From Carettochelys insculpta (Eukaryota; Chordata; Testudines; Carettochelyidae): a stretch of 64,000 nucleotides of DNA. Within the stretch, counting starts at the first letter, position 1. Every line of letters starts with the position of its first letter. Of the stretch, positions 1-18,837 are shown in pieces. Made by a program: the position numbers and the translations under genes. The DNA is taken from positions 10,596,010 to 10,660,009 of the forward strand of contig NC_134144.1 of the NCBI RefSeq assembly GCF_033958435.1. The letters run 5' to 3'. Below the pieces are notes generated by a model. It was not told the origin of the DNA. It saw only the letters and a program-made list of their open reading frames with translations, and searched no databases.

Positions 1-2412
1 ATTTATTACAGCGGGTAGGGGAGGAGTGTGTATGTGTGTTTTGCGGGGGATAGTGCACACATGCAGACAGAGTCTTCTTCATCCTTCTCCTTTCAGTGAA
101 CAGATTGAATACCTTTTGCTCCTTCTTAACATTAATGGCAGCTCACGAGCATCAAGGGAAGAACAGATGAACCAAACAATTTCAGATATAGTTTACGTAG
201 GGGGTTATGGGAGCAGATTCCTAGAAGGACACAGTTTGGTGCTGGCACTGCACAGAGTGAATTTTTAAAATTATTGTTTCTGTAGAAAATGAGATTTGAT
301 GATATAGTTGACTTCATTGCTTGGAAGATAGCAGTAAGAAAAGTGGTTAACCTGTCTTTGGAAATAAAATGTTTTTACAGTCAGGTGAAATTGAGAAAAA
401 TTGACTTGGAAAAATATATTTGGTATTTTAAATGTAACTCAGTTTAGTTTATCTAGTTTTACCATATTCTAGAATTAAAGAGGATTCAAGAAAATTTACC
501 TAACATGATTTCTGCATTTTATTAGTTATTTAATAGCAGGTGGCTTGGTTATTTTCTGTAACTGGCCAATGGCTGGCTAAAAGTAAGTCACAAATGGCAA
601 AATCTCTTAACCTGGATTTTAGTTACTATTGCTCACACTTTTTTTATGTAAAAAAAATAGGTTTCACTCTCCTATTAAGAATGCCAGACTTAAATATATT
701 TCATTAGTTGCCTTTGACTAGGTGAGGCAGAAATCACCATAAGCTCTTTAGAGAGATGCAAACACCCAGTTTTTGCAAACCAGTGAAATGTGTACAATTA
801 AATTTTTGCAAACCACAGTTTCCTGGTTGGCATACCAGGCATGTTGATGATGACAAAACGTATGGTCCTCCCTGTTTTGGGATGAGCCGATGCACTTAAG
901 TGATTTATTTATTTTAATTGGTGAGTATGAAATTTTGATAGTGAGGGGAAATGTCTATAACTGCATCTGGTTGATTTTTTTTTTTAAATGCCATTATGTA
1001 ATTTAGTGTTAGAAGAGGCTGTAAGAAACTAAAGAAATCTCTGGTGGTTTGATCCTTTTTTCCCTATGCTGAACCTCTCACCCCTCTGCTGAAATGGGTA
1101 ATTTTCAAAAAGCAAGATGGTGAGTGCTGCTTGAAAGAAATACATAGGTTATAAAGCTTTCCAGGAACTTTTCCCTAATGCAAAGCATCTTCATTTTCTG
1201 TGCAGCTAAGGGGTGAGTTGCAGGTCAAGCAGAGGAATATATTTAGTAGCTTTCTGAGACTAGAGTTTATCAACAGTGCCCTAAAATAATAGGGCCTGAT
1301 GCTGCATGTCCATATGTGCAGATGTCCCATCAAAATTAGCAAGAGGTGTTGAATGCAAAATATGTATTTTTTTGCAGAAGTGAAGAAGTTTTAGTAATAG
1401 AGCTTATCTATCACAAAATTGCATTAAAATTTACCAAGTGCAGCGGTGAGATCTAAAAAAAAAAAAAAAAAAAAAATTCTGTAAAATTGTCAGTATTCCT
1501 TGTCATTAGAATAAATCTTACTGGATTTTTCTAACCAGCTTTCCTGCGGCTTAGAAGTATAGCCATAGGCCTGGGGACCTCTGAAACTTTTGAATAATTA
1601 GGCATTCAGGTAAACAAAGGCTATTTTTGAACTGCATTTTCACTGACCTAGTCCTGCCAAGCTGTTGTTCCTAATGAAACAGGATTAAATGTTGAGACTG
1701 GTCTATATGAGCAGTTAGTGGCAAGCTGGTATGTGACTCTTCACAGCACTAGCCTACTTCAGATTAGCCATCTGCATGGACTATGTTGATGCACATTAAC
1801 AGTTCGTGTTTTTTGTCTGCTTCTGGTTCACAGAGGATGAGATCCAAGTGCATTAACAATTTGTCGATGCACGTCAACAGGGCCCAAATGATCAGTTAGT
1901 TCTTGGCAAGCTGTGGTATGGGGCAGACTTGCAGTGCAGCTTGCTGCTAATTGTGTAGACAAACTCATGGCTTGTTTATGCTTAAAATGCTACAGCAGCA
2001 CAGCTAAGTTGCTTCAGTGAAGACCCTTCCTATGTCAACGCAGGGTTTCTCCCATCAGCATAATCTACCGCTCTGAGCACTGGAACTAGGTTGACAAGAG
2101 AATTTTCTCTCCACATAGCACTGTCTACACTGGAGTTTAGATTGGTTTTAACTGTGATGTTCAGGGGCGTGGATTCTCTCCCCTCCCTCCCACCCCGGTG
2201 CCCCCAAAAAAATCTTGAATTGCATAGTTATACTGATCCACCTTCCTAGTGTTATTGTAGATAGTGGCTTAGAACTGTTTGGCCCTAAGAGGTTAAATGA
2301 ACTGATAAGCAGGATTACATACACAACACTATGGATTTAGATATATTTTTGCATGAATAGAATTTGGGTAGGTAGAATTATACTGTATTTTTGTTTTTGC
2401 TTTTATTTCTAG
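1..2412 (+). other. NDUFS1: NDUFS1 intron (upstream part cut off by window start)
   Basis: No reading frame here resembles NDUFS1 or any other protein I know, and the first exon begins at 2413. The stretch is AT-rich single-copy-looking DNA with a poly-A run near 1456-1475 and a MITE relic near 1945-2240. The exons for roughly the first 420 residues of the protein must lie upstream of the window. Confidence 0.7.
1945..2240. mobile_element. MITE relic, probably Harbinger-like
   Basis: The stretch has the wording of a turtle MITE that I recognise: a segment about a gtctacactgg end, a ggttgac...gagaattttctctc fold and a tcaggggcgtggattc segment. Terminal repeats are not clear and no target duplication was found, so class and ends are approximate. 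Confidence 0.4.
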
Positions 2413-8903
<6,491 letters not shown>

Positions 8904-9745
8904 AGAATGTAATCATATAGCTACCAAAATCCAGCAGATATTCTACTAATATGTTGGTATGACTTTCAGAAAACACCACCAAATAATAGTTATGCTTTTA
9001 TGTTCACGTCTTCATGAAAACAGTTCAGATAGCCTAATTTGGGGCTGTTAGTGTGCTTGGAAGTTAAATGCAACACAGTTTATTGGACCTAAAAATTATG
9101 CATACCGTAATTGTGTACAAACATGATAGGCTATTAAAATCCATTTATTTCCTATGTAAATGGTGTGTATGGCTTGTGAGTCACATAAAAATGAAGATGT
9201 GAATACAAATCTTAAACAAGGTTTTAACACGACAAATAATATGAACCAACTTCTCACTTCCAGTGCATCTGGAAATCTGTTTTAAACATCCCTCGATGTT
9301 ACAGAGATTCTACCATTATATGCAGAAAGCAAAACACAGGAACTGTCACCCTGGGTGATACATCCACCTTCCTCTTCTTCATTCAGCTACACCCCATTTA
9401 CAACTCTCAGCACTAAGACCTAATAGATTTGTTGATGCTTATGTTCTTTCTTTTGGTCAAGACAGCAAAATATCTCACTTTAGAGAAACAAAATCTGTAT
9501 GGCATGTGGTTAGCCAGTCAGTCTTCTCTATTTAGAAGATTAAGTGGAAACTTACAAAACACTCCCACCTCCAAAAAAGAAACTAACCAAGAAAAACCCA
9601 AACCCTAAATTACTTATCACAGGAGAGGTTGCAGTGGTTAGAAAATGGGCTCATTACTGCAGTACCTTAAATCTGTATTTGATCTCTTTTCTCCCTGCAT
9701 TACTGCATTCTGTTACAGAAGCAATAAAATATGTGGCTTCAGCAT
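8904..9745 (+). terminator. NDUFS1: NDUFS1 3' UTR with two candidate poly(A) signals
   Basis: There is an ATTAAA at 9133-9138, followed by GT-rich sequence (tggtgtgtatggcttgtg). A canonical AATAAA at 9723-9728 is followed by gtgttgcatgtgttt. Either could define the mRNA end, giving a 3' UTR of about 250 or 840 bases. No coding sequence lies between them. Confidence 0.6.
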
Positions 9746-9749
9746 GACT

Positions 9750-12700
9750 TCAAGTATTGTGTTGCATGTGTTTAACTTTCAAGAAGTTTCAAAAGCTGTC
9801 AGTTTGCCAGTTAGAGAAAGCTAAGTTTGCACTATCTGAAAATATTCAGTAACGTGTCAAGTGAATAACATACTGATTTTAAAATCAAACTTTAAAAAAA
9901 AAAAAGCAGCAAGGCAATGCAGTTTTGAAATTCAGTCTTAGATTTGTAGCATCAGTACCACATTATGCCCATAATCTTTGAAAGAGTCACCAATAAGACC
10001 TCTCGTGACTCTGTTCAAGCAAGGGGAGGAGGAGAAAAGATAAAAACTTTGTTCTCTTTCTTGCCTCCTGCTTTTTCTCAAGAACTATTTTTGGGGTGGG
10101 TTTCTTAGAAGAGCATATTAATGTATTTCAACATATTTCATCTGTCTGACATGGTAGCAGCCCCTGAACTATGTAAAATGTATCAACTACATCAAGAAAA
10201 TCCCTCTAGATCTGACTTTTTGTAAAGGGGAGAGAAAGTGAGAGCAAGCATACATCAGACTGAAGAGACAGTTAAACTTATTGGAGGATACAGTGCAGAA
10301 TGATATAGCCACAGTCTAGTAAACTGAATATTCATAATACTCCTCTGTTGCTAAGGAAATTTAGATCCCTTAGTGTTAAAGGGGACAGGAGAGAACTTAT
10401 TCAAATCAGTCTAACTTCTCCATTTGTTTTTAGTTTGCTTTTCATAGATGAGAGAGTCAGTAATTAAACTGGTTAGGGTCACTCTTTCATACATGACATC
10501 AGTACTACCATGTTTGGAAAAACAGATTGTGCCATAATCTTTAATCCATTTCTCTAAATATTATGTTAATATGAAACAAAGGAATTTAACCAAGAGAAGT
10601 ACTGTATTACATCCATGCTGCAAGTTAGAAATTGCAAACGTATTTTAAAAATGAAAATATTTCTCAGTTGTTTGTAAAGCTTAGTTTAGGTACAGACTGA
10701 AGGTTTAAGAGTCATCTTCTTAAACACTGCAAAATTTTACTCAAAGTTGCAAACTCTTGGGTTAGTTAATGCTTTCTTATAAACTACTAGCTCATGGTGT
10801 AATGTGATTGATTACATAAGACTCATTTTTCATTAGAGAAGACTACCAGTGTTATGGATAAAGGAAAACATGAAAATATGAGCTCCCAATATTCAAAACC
10901 AAGGCAGACACTTTTTTTTTAAATCAGTTGATTTAACATTTGAAGTTGTCATTGCCACTCTATTTCTCAAACTTCACTTCAGAACAAAACATTCATAAAG
11001 AGAGGAACTAGGATACTGCTTGGAAAGAATCAGATGTTTCTAAAGTGGCCTGCAGTACTAAGAAATCCTGGCAGTTACATATCAGTAAGCCTATCTTCAG
11101 TAGCAGGCAAATTGTTTGAAACTAAAGAATAGCATTATCAGATAAAAATTACATGTTGGAAGAGTTCAGGGTTCAAGTGTGGATGAGGTTGATTCATGGG
11201 ATATAATAATTTAGTGGTATGAGATGGCTTCCAGATGAGGACAGAATTAAAGAGAAAAGTGTGGCTAATTAAGATAAAATGCTAATGAAGACTCTGTGGA
11301 GTCCCATGAAACTATACTTTTAGGTAAATAGTAGGCTTCCTCAGTTTTTAGCTGGACCTGGTAACTTCTAAAAAAACAACAAGCCACCTTGTTTTCACTA
11401 GCATTCTGTCTTGAGGTAAGAATGCACCTTTCTTCCTAGTACAGACAAAGCCATATGTGCTGAAAAAAAGGAAGGTGAAGAAGGGTTAGAAGGAAGGTAG
11501 GATTCTTGTACTCTGAGGACAGACTTTTTTTTTTCTCTCCCCCCCCCCCCCCCCATACAGTTAATTCTGCAGCAGGCTTTGTCTGTGCCAAACTGGGAAT
11601 AATTTGAACAAGTATTCTAAAGAAGAAAAATATGGATGAGTAAACTCAAACTTATTCAAAGCATTTCTTCAAGCTTCTTCCCAAGAGACAGTAACCTACA
11701 GAGGTTCCCCTTTAAGGCAATGGGAAGAGGCAGCAAAATCCAACCTCAAACCGGAGCTCCAGATGCATGCCCCACTGAATACTGTCAAAAGGAGGCCTGG
11801 CTAACCCACAGCACAAACATACCCTTAAGGGAGGAACGCTAAATGTTTCCTTGGTCAGTTCTAGGGTTGGTTTCTGAATCTAAGCAGGTTAAGTCAAGTA
11901 GGACAGGAAGTAGGGGACAGAAGACTGAGCTTTGAGGGCTGCTGCCAGGTGGAGGAGGCGCATAAGAACAGGAAGAAGCATCAGTGGAGATGCAGAAATA
12001 GTGAGCAGTACAGTAAGTGAGGAACCAAGGAGAGATTCCAAATTTTATTATCCAGTTTTAACTATGCTTAAAATGCAATGTCAAAGGAAATTAATACTGG
12101 TTGCACCTCTCAAATGGGGGACTCTCTTGTCTGGCAACATCGAGCCAGACCACAGTTGTTCCAGGACTAGAGTGTCTCAGGGTTGGGGCTGGCAGGCAGC
12201 CACAGGCTGTGGCTCAGAGGGGCCAAGAGCTGGAGCCCCCTGCCTGTGCCATAGCAGCGTAGGAGCTTTGTAGAACCTGGCTATCCATCGTGCTTAAGGA
12301 GCTACGCCAATCTCTTAATGGTTTCTGAACAAACATTCCCCTCAAAGCTGTTTGCTATATAGTTGTCTTACAGAGCATCTTCTGCCTTCCTCTGAAGCAT
12401 TTGGTAGTGGCTTCTGTCAGGTGTCACAATATTAAATAGGCTAGCAGCTTGACCCAGTATGACAATTCTTGTGTTCTTAATTTGCAGTAATGACAAATGT
12501 GATTTAATGCATACTTGAACAGAATAAAAATACAAAACATAAGTGAAATAATGTAGTTTATTAATTTCAGTGACTGTAGTTTGATACCAAATTAAAACAA
12601 ATATTGAATACATTTGTATATTTTGAATTACAAAATGGAAATCTTAGCTTATGAGACCTCACTAAAGTATTCTGACATGGTTTCAGTACTTTATTTTTAG

Positions 12701-14639
12701 TTTACAAAAGTCTGATACCCAACCCATAGTCTGGGAGACATTAACAAACAAAGTAGCGTTCACATTATTGCATCTTTGAGATTTTTAGGGCAATGTTGCT
12801 AATTTTATTTTTAATGTTAATCCATTAATGAAGTGATTAGCAAAGTTCTAATTAAATGTTTAATAACCTCAATTATCAGCTGTTTCAAGTATATGGAAAT
12901 TAGAATGCAGGCCTACTCACAAGTGTTTAAACAGTTAAGTTCTAAGACCTTGATCCTCCCATTAAAATAATTACTGAAACACTGATTTCAATAGAATAAA
13001 ATCAAGACTTAACAGCTGACAGACATGCAGTACACTAATTCTTTACTCTGCATCAGTTTGCCATTTCATATGGCAAAATTAATGGAAATCATCCCTTTCT
13101 ATGGATCTCAGCTCAGTGTCACGCACTTGATCAACATAATCAGTCACAACAGTTATCAACCATGAAGAATCCTACTGGATTAAAAAAGAAGAACATATTT
13201 GCAATACAGGTAACCCTACATCTCTGTATGTGTGTGGTAGCATGACCTGTTCACTTATACATCACAGCCTTTCAAACTGGTTTAACTCTGGTGAGACTAG
13301 GCTCTCTTCTTCCTTAACAAGGTCACAATTCCTAGTAAGTTAGATGGAGCAGACTTTAGTGATGGCTGTAAGATATTTTGCTGGTATGTCAGTTCCTTAT
13401 CAAGTTCTTGTAAGAGAAAGTTACCTTGCAAATACTATGTTTGTATCCTTCATAGCCACGGATTTGTCCAGCTCTTTGACACCCAAATCCATTAGATAAG
13501 CATATGGTTTTTAACAGTGAGAATGTGTATATGCAGCTTCGAAACCCAGGTAAGACAAAGATACATTTTTGTCTGATTGTTTGGTAGAAAGTTAGAAGGC
13601 TTTGCTTAAAAATAGGAGGCAATTCCCCAAAGCAAAAATTCAGTCCTGTACTGAGGCTCAGCCTAAGACCATGCACTACTACTAGATAAGCCTTCACATT
13701 GAAATTTCATTGATTCCCAGAGTCTCAGCACATTAAAATCTGTCTTTGGGCTGTAAAACACCAATAATAATGCTAGGGTTACAAACTTGCTAACTGTACA
13801 AAACAGAGCACTGTGTTCCTGCCCTCTGCCTGTCTCTTCAAGGCCTTGCCCCTTTCCTGAGGTGGCGCTCCTAATCACTCCATTCCCCTCTTCCCTCATT
13901 CATTTTTACCAGAGTAGGGGAGGGGGTTGGTTGGGTGAGGCCAGAAATAAGTTGAGCGTGTGAGAAGAGGTTCCAGGCTAAGGCAGGGCGTTGATGTACA
14001 GGAAGGGGTGAAAACTCAGAGGGCAGAGGTAAGGGATTTTGGGTGCAGCGGGCTGGGTATGAGATGAGATATGGGTGCTGGGGTGGGAGTGTGGCAGGTT
14101 CCAGTGTGAGACCAGAAATGAGGGGTTAATGTTGTGGTAGGGGACTCCAGCAGGGTGGATTGATTTTTCAATCACCCCCCACCCTCCAAAAAAAGAAAAA
14201 AAAAACCCACTGATTTAAATCAAGTTACCAAAAAAACAGACTGTGCTTAGTGTGTACTTAGTTTTTAGAGGAAACCCCACTGAACTCCAGTTTTTGGGAA
14301 AACAAGTACAGAATAGGGTTCCCTTGGAAAAGCGGAGTTATGCTGAAGTAAAATAGGGAATAGGCTTACGGCCTCACCTTTATGGTTTGTGGGCATGATG
14401 TTCCAAAATGAGGATTGTGTATTATTCAATACAAAATAAGACACTAACATGCAGTAGCACCTGGAAACTCTGGATTTTTCTTACTGCAGCTTTCTGTATT
14501 GTCTACTTGAGCGATAGAAAAAAGTTTAGTTTAGCTAATCCAGATGGCTTGTTTGATTAGTTAACAAGGTTTAGAATCTAACACCATCCAACACAACAAA
14601 CAGCTTGGGAACTTTACTTGTCAAATCACACTTATTAAA
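9750..14639. other. Intergenic, no gene seen
   Basis: The stretch is AT-rich DNA between NDUFS1 and the next promoter. I see no exon-like conserved frame or RNA gene. It has a poly-C run at about 11540-11556. A fragment of the ggttgaacctctct MITE lies at about 12100-12290. A G-rich stretch with a tgatttaaatca palindrome lies near 13900-14225 and looks like repeat debris. The remainder is unassigned. Confidence 0.6.
12100..12290. mobile_element. Fragment of the ggttgaacctctct MITE family
   Basis: The text ggttgcacctctcaaatgggg, then ttgtctggcaacatcgagcc, matches the start of the copies at 4965 and 52288. The rest is unlike them, so this is a truncated or chimeric copy. Confidence 0.45.
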
Positions 14640-15036
14640 AGTAACAGAGAGGAAGCTGTGCTAGTCTATACACTATCAAAACAAAAAGCAGTCAAGTAGC
14701 ACTTTAAAAACTAGCAAAATAGTTTATTAGGTGAGCTTTCGTGGGACAGACCCACTTCTTCAGACCATAGCCAGACCAGAACAGACTTAATATTTAAGGC
14801 ACAGAGAACCAAAAACAGTAAGCAAGGAGGACAAATCAGAAAAAGCTAATCAAGGTGAGCAAATCAGAGAGTGGAGGGGTGGGGGGGGAAGGTCAAGAAT
14901 CAGACTGAGCCAAGTATGCAAACGAGTCCCTATAGTGACTCAAAGTTCCCATCACGATTTGGCACCTTAACACGGGGTTTACATCGTGATGGGAACTTTG
15001 AGTCACTATAGGGGCTCGTCTGCATACTTGGCTCAG
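14640..15036 (-). mobile_element. PLE 3' end with terminal palindrome
   Basis: Reading on the minus strand, this is the end of a PLE: C-terminal codons of the GIY-YIG protein, then non-coding sequence, a hammerhead-like core (14737-14763) and the terminal tail ending near 14640. The same sequence order occurs at 38125-38440 and 53325-53600. The inner end folds back: 14905-14958 is mirrored by 14983-15036 with a 24-base loop, so two copies of the coding end are joined head to head. Confidence 0.75.
14737..14763 (-). ncRNA. Hammerhead-like core in PLE end
   Basis: On the minus strand CTGAAGA (14757-14763) fits the hammerhead CUGANGA box. It is followed by a stem GTGGG/CCCAC and GAAA (14737-14740). 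Known hammerhead ribozymes occur in PLE terminal repeats. The third strand and stem I cannot be set with confidence here, so activity is an inference. Confidence 0.45.
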
Positions 15037-15039
15037 GCC

Positions 15040-15800
15040 CCATGAACACTGCTCTTTCAGAAAAAGGGCCTGTGGAGTGTCTATACACATTTTCTTTTGA
15101 ATGCTTTCGAAGGGGGGGGCTCTTCCTGAAATGGGAAAGGAAGAGCAATTTTGAAAGGTGCACTGCATTCTTTTGATTGCTTTAGAAGGAACGCTTGTGT
15201 GTGTGGACACTCCAGGGGCTCTTATGAAAGAGCCCCTTCTTTCAAAAAAAAAAAAAATTGCTAGTGTAGATGCAGCCATGGAGAGAGCAAGCAAAGGCAA
15301 GGGAAGTTACTGACTACCCAGAAAGGCATGGGGGGCCTGGTCTATGCTCTCCCTTAGCTCAGGCCCCTCTCCTAGCTGCATGCAGCAGGCTGCTCTTGGC
15401 CTGGCACTGAATTGAAGGGGGAGCAGCAGCTGAGGGTTGGGTCTGGCACCACAGCTATACTTTCCAACCTCTGGGGCCGGGAAGGCTGAGGCCAGATGGC
15501 ATGCTTAGGCTGTGCAGCTTGTCAGGCCTGCAGGGAGTGGAGAGATGCTAGCCTTGGGCTGGGGCCCCCCAGCAGCCACAATGGGGGTAGAGTGGGACTG
15601 GGTTGCGGGACAGTGGTCACAGGCTACAGTGCGAACTAGGTGGGCTTCAGGGGCCACTGAAGAGGTGGGGCCATGAGTGATAGGGGCAAGGCCTGGGGGT
15701 TTGGCTCCTCAAGCAAGCTGTTCATCCACTTCCCACACCTTCCAGCCCTAACAAACTTCATACATATTGCAGAGATGGTCAGAAAAACGATACTACGGTG
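15040..15800. other. Repeat-derived, unclassified
   Basis: The stretch contains a gtgtctatacac segment, a gctctttcagaaa and tcttatgaaagagcccc pair, a poly-A run and a gctagtgtagatgcagcc end, which look like a MITE at about 15040-15285. It is followed by G-rich sequence to about 15720 with no coding signal. I cannot place target duplications. Confidence 0.4.
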
Positions 15801-15814
15801 TTACTGGCATTCCA

Positions 15815-16022
15815 TAATGAACGAGAAGTCCTGTGGCACCTTATAGACTAACAGATTTACTGGAGTATAAGCTTCAGTGGGCAAAGACCCGCTTCGTCAG
15901 ATGCATGTATGAAGTGGTCTTTGCCCACGAAAGCGTATGCTCCTATAAATCTGTCAGTTTACAAAGTGCCACAGGACTTCATTGTTTTTGCAGATACAGA
16001 CTAACATGGCTATTCCACAACT
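15815..16022. mobile_element. Palindromic PLE end
   Basis: The arms mirror around 15902: aagtcctgtggcacc starts at 15826 and its inverse ends at 15979. The right side keeps the outer tail (gcagatacagactaacatgg). On the + strand the right arm has a decayed CTGATGA box (gtatgaa), an intact GAAA and a short stem GC-GTAT-GC. Confidence 0.75.
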
Positions 16023-16455
16023 AAACACACCCAAACAGAAAGTACATCTCACTTGCTTAAAGCATTAAGAGCTGTTGCCCACTGCACAAGAACTTAAAAT
16101 ATCTGCTATAAGGCACAAAACAGCAATCTGCCTGCCTGCTGGACCAATTTTTGTAACTAGCGAGCTCAGTGTTTGTATAAAACAAAGCAAAAGAAAAACA
16201 CTCTGATATTTAATCCTCCTCTGCTTACTGGGCTCTCAGATGACATTTAGGGTGAATTACAGGTAAACAGCACAGAACACAGAGCCAGGACTGGTGGCTG
16301 GACACAAACTTTATGCAACCACGGGAAACTTGGCCACAACCCCATGATAAGTGGTCATCTGGCTAACTAAAATCATGCTGTATTATGGTTGAGGCTGGAC
16401 AAGAGAGTGCTGGATTAGAGAGGTCCTATTTGTACTGTAATGAAAGTTACAGCTG

Positions 16456-16880
16456 CAGGTTGAACCTCCCTGGTTTGACACCCTCGAGATGAAGGATTTT
16501 GCTGGACCAAGAGAGGTCAATCCCCACGGGGGCTCTCCTACCTGGCTGCCATTACTCCCTGGCTTCTGAGCCGTGCACTTACTGTCTGGCGCCCCAGCTC
16601 CGTGGTTCCCTGGCTGGCTTCCCTCCCAGCCATCAGGGCTCCACTGCTCACTGCTGGCTTTCCAGCCACTGGAGCCCACTGGCTTCCCTTCCCCAGCTTC
16701 CCTCTTTCTCCTCCTGTGGGGGCTCTGGCCTCAGTCCCACATTCCCAGCAGGGTGTTTTGCCACTCTGCTGCAGCAGAGCCAGTGGGGGCTCCAGCCCTG
16801 GCCTGGGCCAGGCTGCCTGCCACTGTTCTAGGCCAGCCCCAACCCCACATACAGAAGACTCAGGAACAATCTTTGCAGAA
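16456..16880. mobile_element. MITE-derived GC-rich stretch
   Basis: It starts with caggttgaacctccctgg, the terminus of the family seen at 4965 and 52288. The following 350 bases are GC-rich and unlike those copies. Open frames on both strands have no conserved motif. The end is taken as the poly-T run at about 16902. Confidence 0.35.
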
Positions 16881-17147
16881 CAGTCTATGCATTGAGGCAT
16901 GCTTTTTTTTTTTTTTTTTTTTTAAACAGTAATATATAAGGTTTGAATTTCTAATAAAAGTTTGTTTTAAACTTGCACTTTAGTTCTGTAGTTGAACATA
17001 ATCAAATCAACCACATTATGGAACTCAAAATCTAAAAATAGCATCATAAGAGAGTGCAGCATCTTAACAGAATTTAGATCTAGAAAAGACCTTATACATG
17101 GGGCTGGGAAGCCAGCCAGTAACTTGTCATCCTACTGACGGTCAGTT

Positions 17148-17275
17148 CATCGAGTCACAGAGTTACACGCCAGAAGGGTCCATAAGATCACCTAGTCAGA
17201 CTTCCTGCATCCAACAGGCCACCAGCACCACGCTGCACCCACACACTGAACCAGTTTAAAATTGTTCCCTATAAT
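17148..17275 (-). mobile_element. CR1 LINE 3' fragment
   Basis: The text gagtcacagagtt...gccagaagggtcc...gatcacctagtcagact is a degraded reverse copy of a CR1 3' end, as commonly found in turtles. It is 5'-truncated, and no coding part is left. Confidence 0.55.
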
Positions 17276-17742
17276 ATATTCTCCATTGCTCTATCATGTC
17301 TTGTTTCTGCTTTGAGAAACTTACAGTTACTACCTAAGGGAAAAAAAAGTTTGATATTTTGGTCTAAGCTTTTCTGTTTGTTTTTGCCTTATTACTCATA
17401 GCTGTGCTCCAAAGCACCATAAACAATTCTTTTCTCTCCTGAGTGAGCCTCTTTCCTGTGATCCCACTGAGGAATATCAAAAGAAACTACACCGTTTGTT
17501 CAACAAACTTTCTGCTACAGCTGGGAACCAAATCTACACAATGCATCCCCAGACCCTCAACCAAGAGTATCTGATACCCAAGACCCATAAACCTGAATAT
17601 CCCATTATCTTTGGCATTGGCATCCTTACAGCATGTTGACTCTCTCCTCAGACCCTATGCTACCAGCAGTCCTAGCTATCTATGAGACACCGCTGACTTC
17701 CTGAGGCAACTACAGAGCATCAGTAACCTTCCTGAAAACAGC

Positions 17743-17945
17743 ATGCTGGATGTAGAAGTTCTCTACACAATTTGTAGAAGTACACAAAATGTAGAAGTGT
17801 AGAAGTAGTGTAGAAGTACACAAAATGTAGAGGTTCTCTACACAAGTTCTCTACATAAAAAATATTCCAAATGTAGAAGTTCTCTACACAATTTGTAGAA
17901 GTACACAACATGTAGAAGTTCTCTACACAAAAAAATATTCCAAAT
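17743..17945 (+). repeat. Tandem/scrambled repeats inside PLE RT motif A
   Basis: The unit gatgtagaagttctctacac encodes the DVExLYT start of RT motif A, which holds the catalytic Asp. Full and partial copies (tgtagaagttctctacac, gtagaagtacacaaaatg, gtagaggttctctacac) are repeated about eight times between the normal codons at each side. The last copy runs into aatattccaaatgaggaggctctc, the expected continuation (NIPNEEAL). This looks like local slippage or templated duplication. Confidence 0.8.
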
Positions 17946-18055
17946 GAGGAGGCTCTCAGGAACACTCTCCCCAGTGATGTGATGGCATACCTGGTGGCTG
18001 AGCTGTGTGACTTTGTCCTCACCCACAACTGTTTCTGACTGGGGGCAATTTATAC

Positions 18056-18837
18056 CGGGGTCTGCAAACTGGGACTCCAGAGCTGCATGCATGTGGTTCC
18101 CAACACTTTAAAAGGTCAGAAATGAACAACTCATATCTAAATGGCAAACGATATGTGATCTCAAAACGTTGGATAAATCCTCCTTTAATATGTGCAGTGC
18201 ATTGTGGGGTATGATACTGCATATGTGTTTTGATCGTGTTCCTCATAAAGTCTTGATTTTGAAAAGGAAAAAAAAATGCAGCATTCCTGCTGTGAAGGGC
18301 AACACGCATATTAAGAAAGAAAACAAATTAAATGTGAAATAAAATTGGCCTAATTAAGGGGGGTTGGAATGGCTTCAGAAAGGGGGGAAATAGAAGAGGA
18401 AAAGAGAGATGGATGGTGCTTGGTCCTGCCAAGAGGGCAGGGGACTGGACTCGATGACCTCCCAAGGTCCCTTCCAGTTTTGAGATGTGTGTGTGTGTAA
18501 ATTTCAAAAAGAATGGACCCAATCCTTCACATTTATATTAATTTTAGCTGGGCTCCCTTGTGTCTCCTTTGCAACAAGAAATTCGCCAACAACAAAAAAT
18601 GCAACCTCAAGAATACAGTATGTAAATTATTTGTGAACATCCTGCAGTAAACATGCATCACGTTACAAAACATTGTGTGCATTGGTCTTAAAATAGGGGT
18701 TATAAAAAGTATGGGTTGCGATTATTTACTAAAGACACTCTTGTATGCACATGTACTGCAGCTCTTGAATTACTGAATTTTTTTTACTGAATTAAAAAAA
18801 AAATGGCTCTTTTTGCTATTTTGGTTGCTGACCCCTG
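18056..18837. mobile_element. hAT element inserted in the PLE, 8-bp TSD
   Basis: ATTTATAC at 18048-18055 is repeated at 18838-18845. Between them lies an element starting cggggtctgcaaactgg and ending gttgctgacccctg, which are inverted versions of a caggggtc-type hAT terminus. It carries a Cry SINE tail inside. Removing it reunites the two halves of the PLE RT frame, which supports the boundaries. Confidence 0.8.
18408..18498 (+). mobile_element. Cry SINE 3' part
   Basis: The tail text gatggtgcttggtcctgcc...gggactggactcgatgacct...cccttccagttttgaga is the non-tRNA half of the turtle Cry SINE. It ends in a (GT)n tail and lacks the tRNA head. It is nested in the hAT element. Confidence 0.75.

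Noticed and set aside
16499..16932. Several overlapping frames of 97-120 codons
   Set aside because: All arise from one GC-rich repeat-derived stretch; Pro/Ser/Trp-rich and without a known domain.
17720..18092. Minus-strand frames with repeated CREL/NFYIW words
   Set aside because: They come from reading the amplified PLE motif A in antisense.
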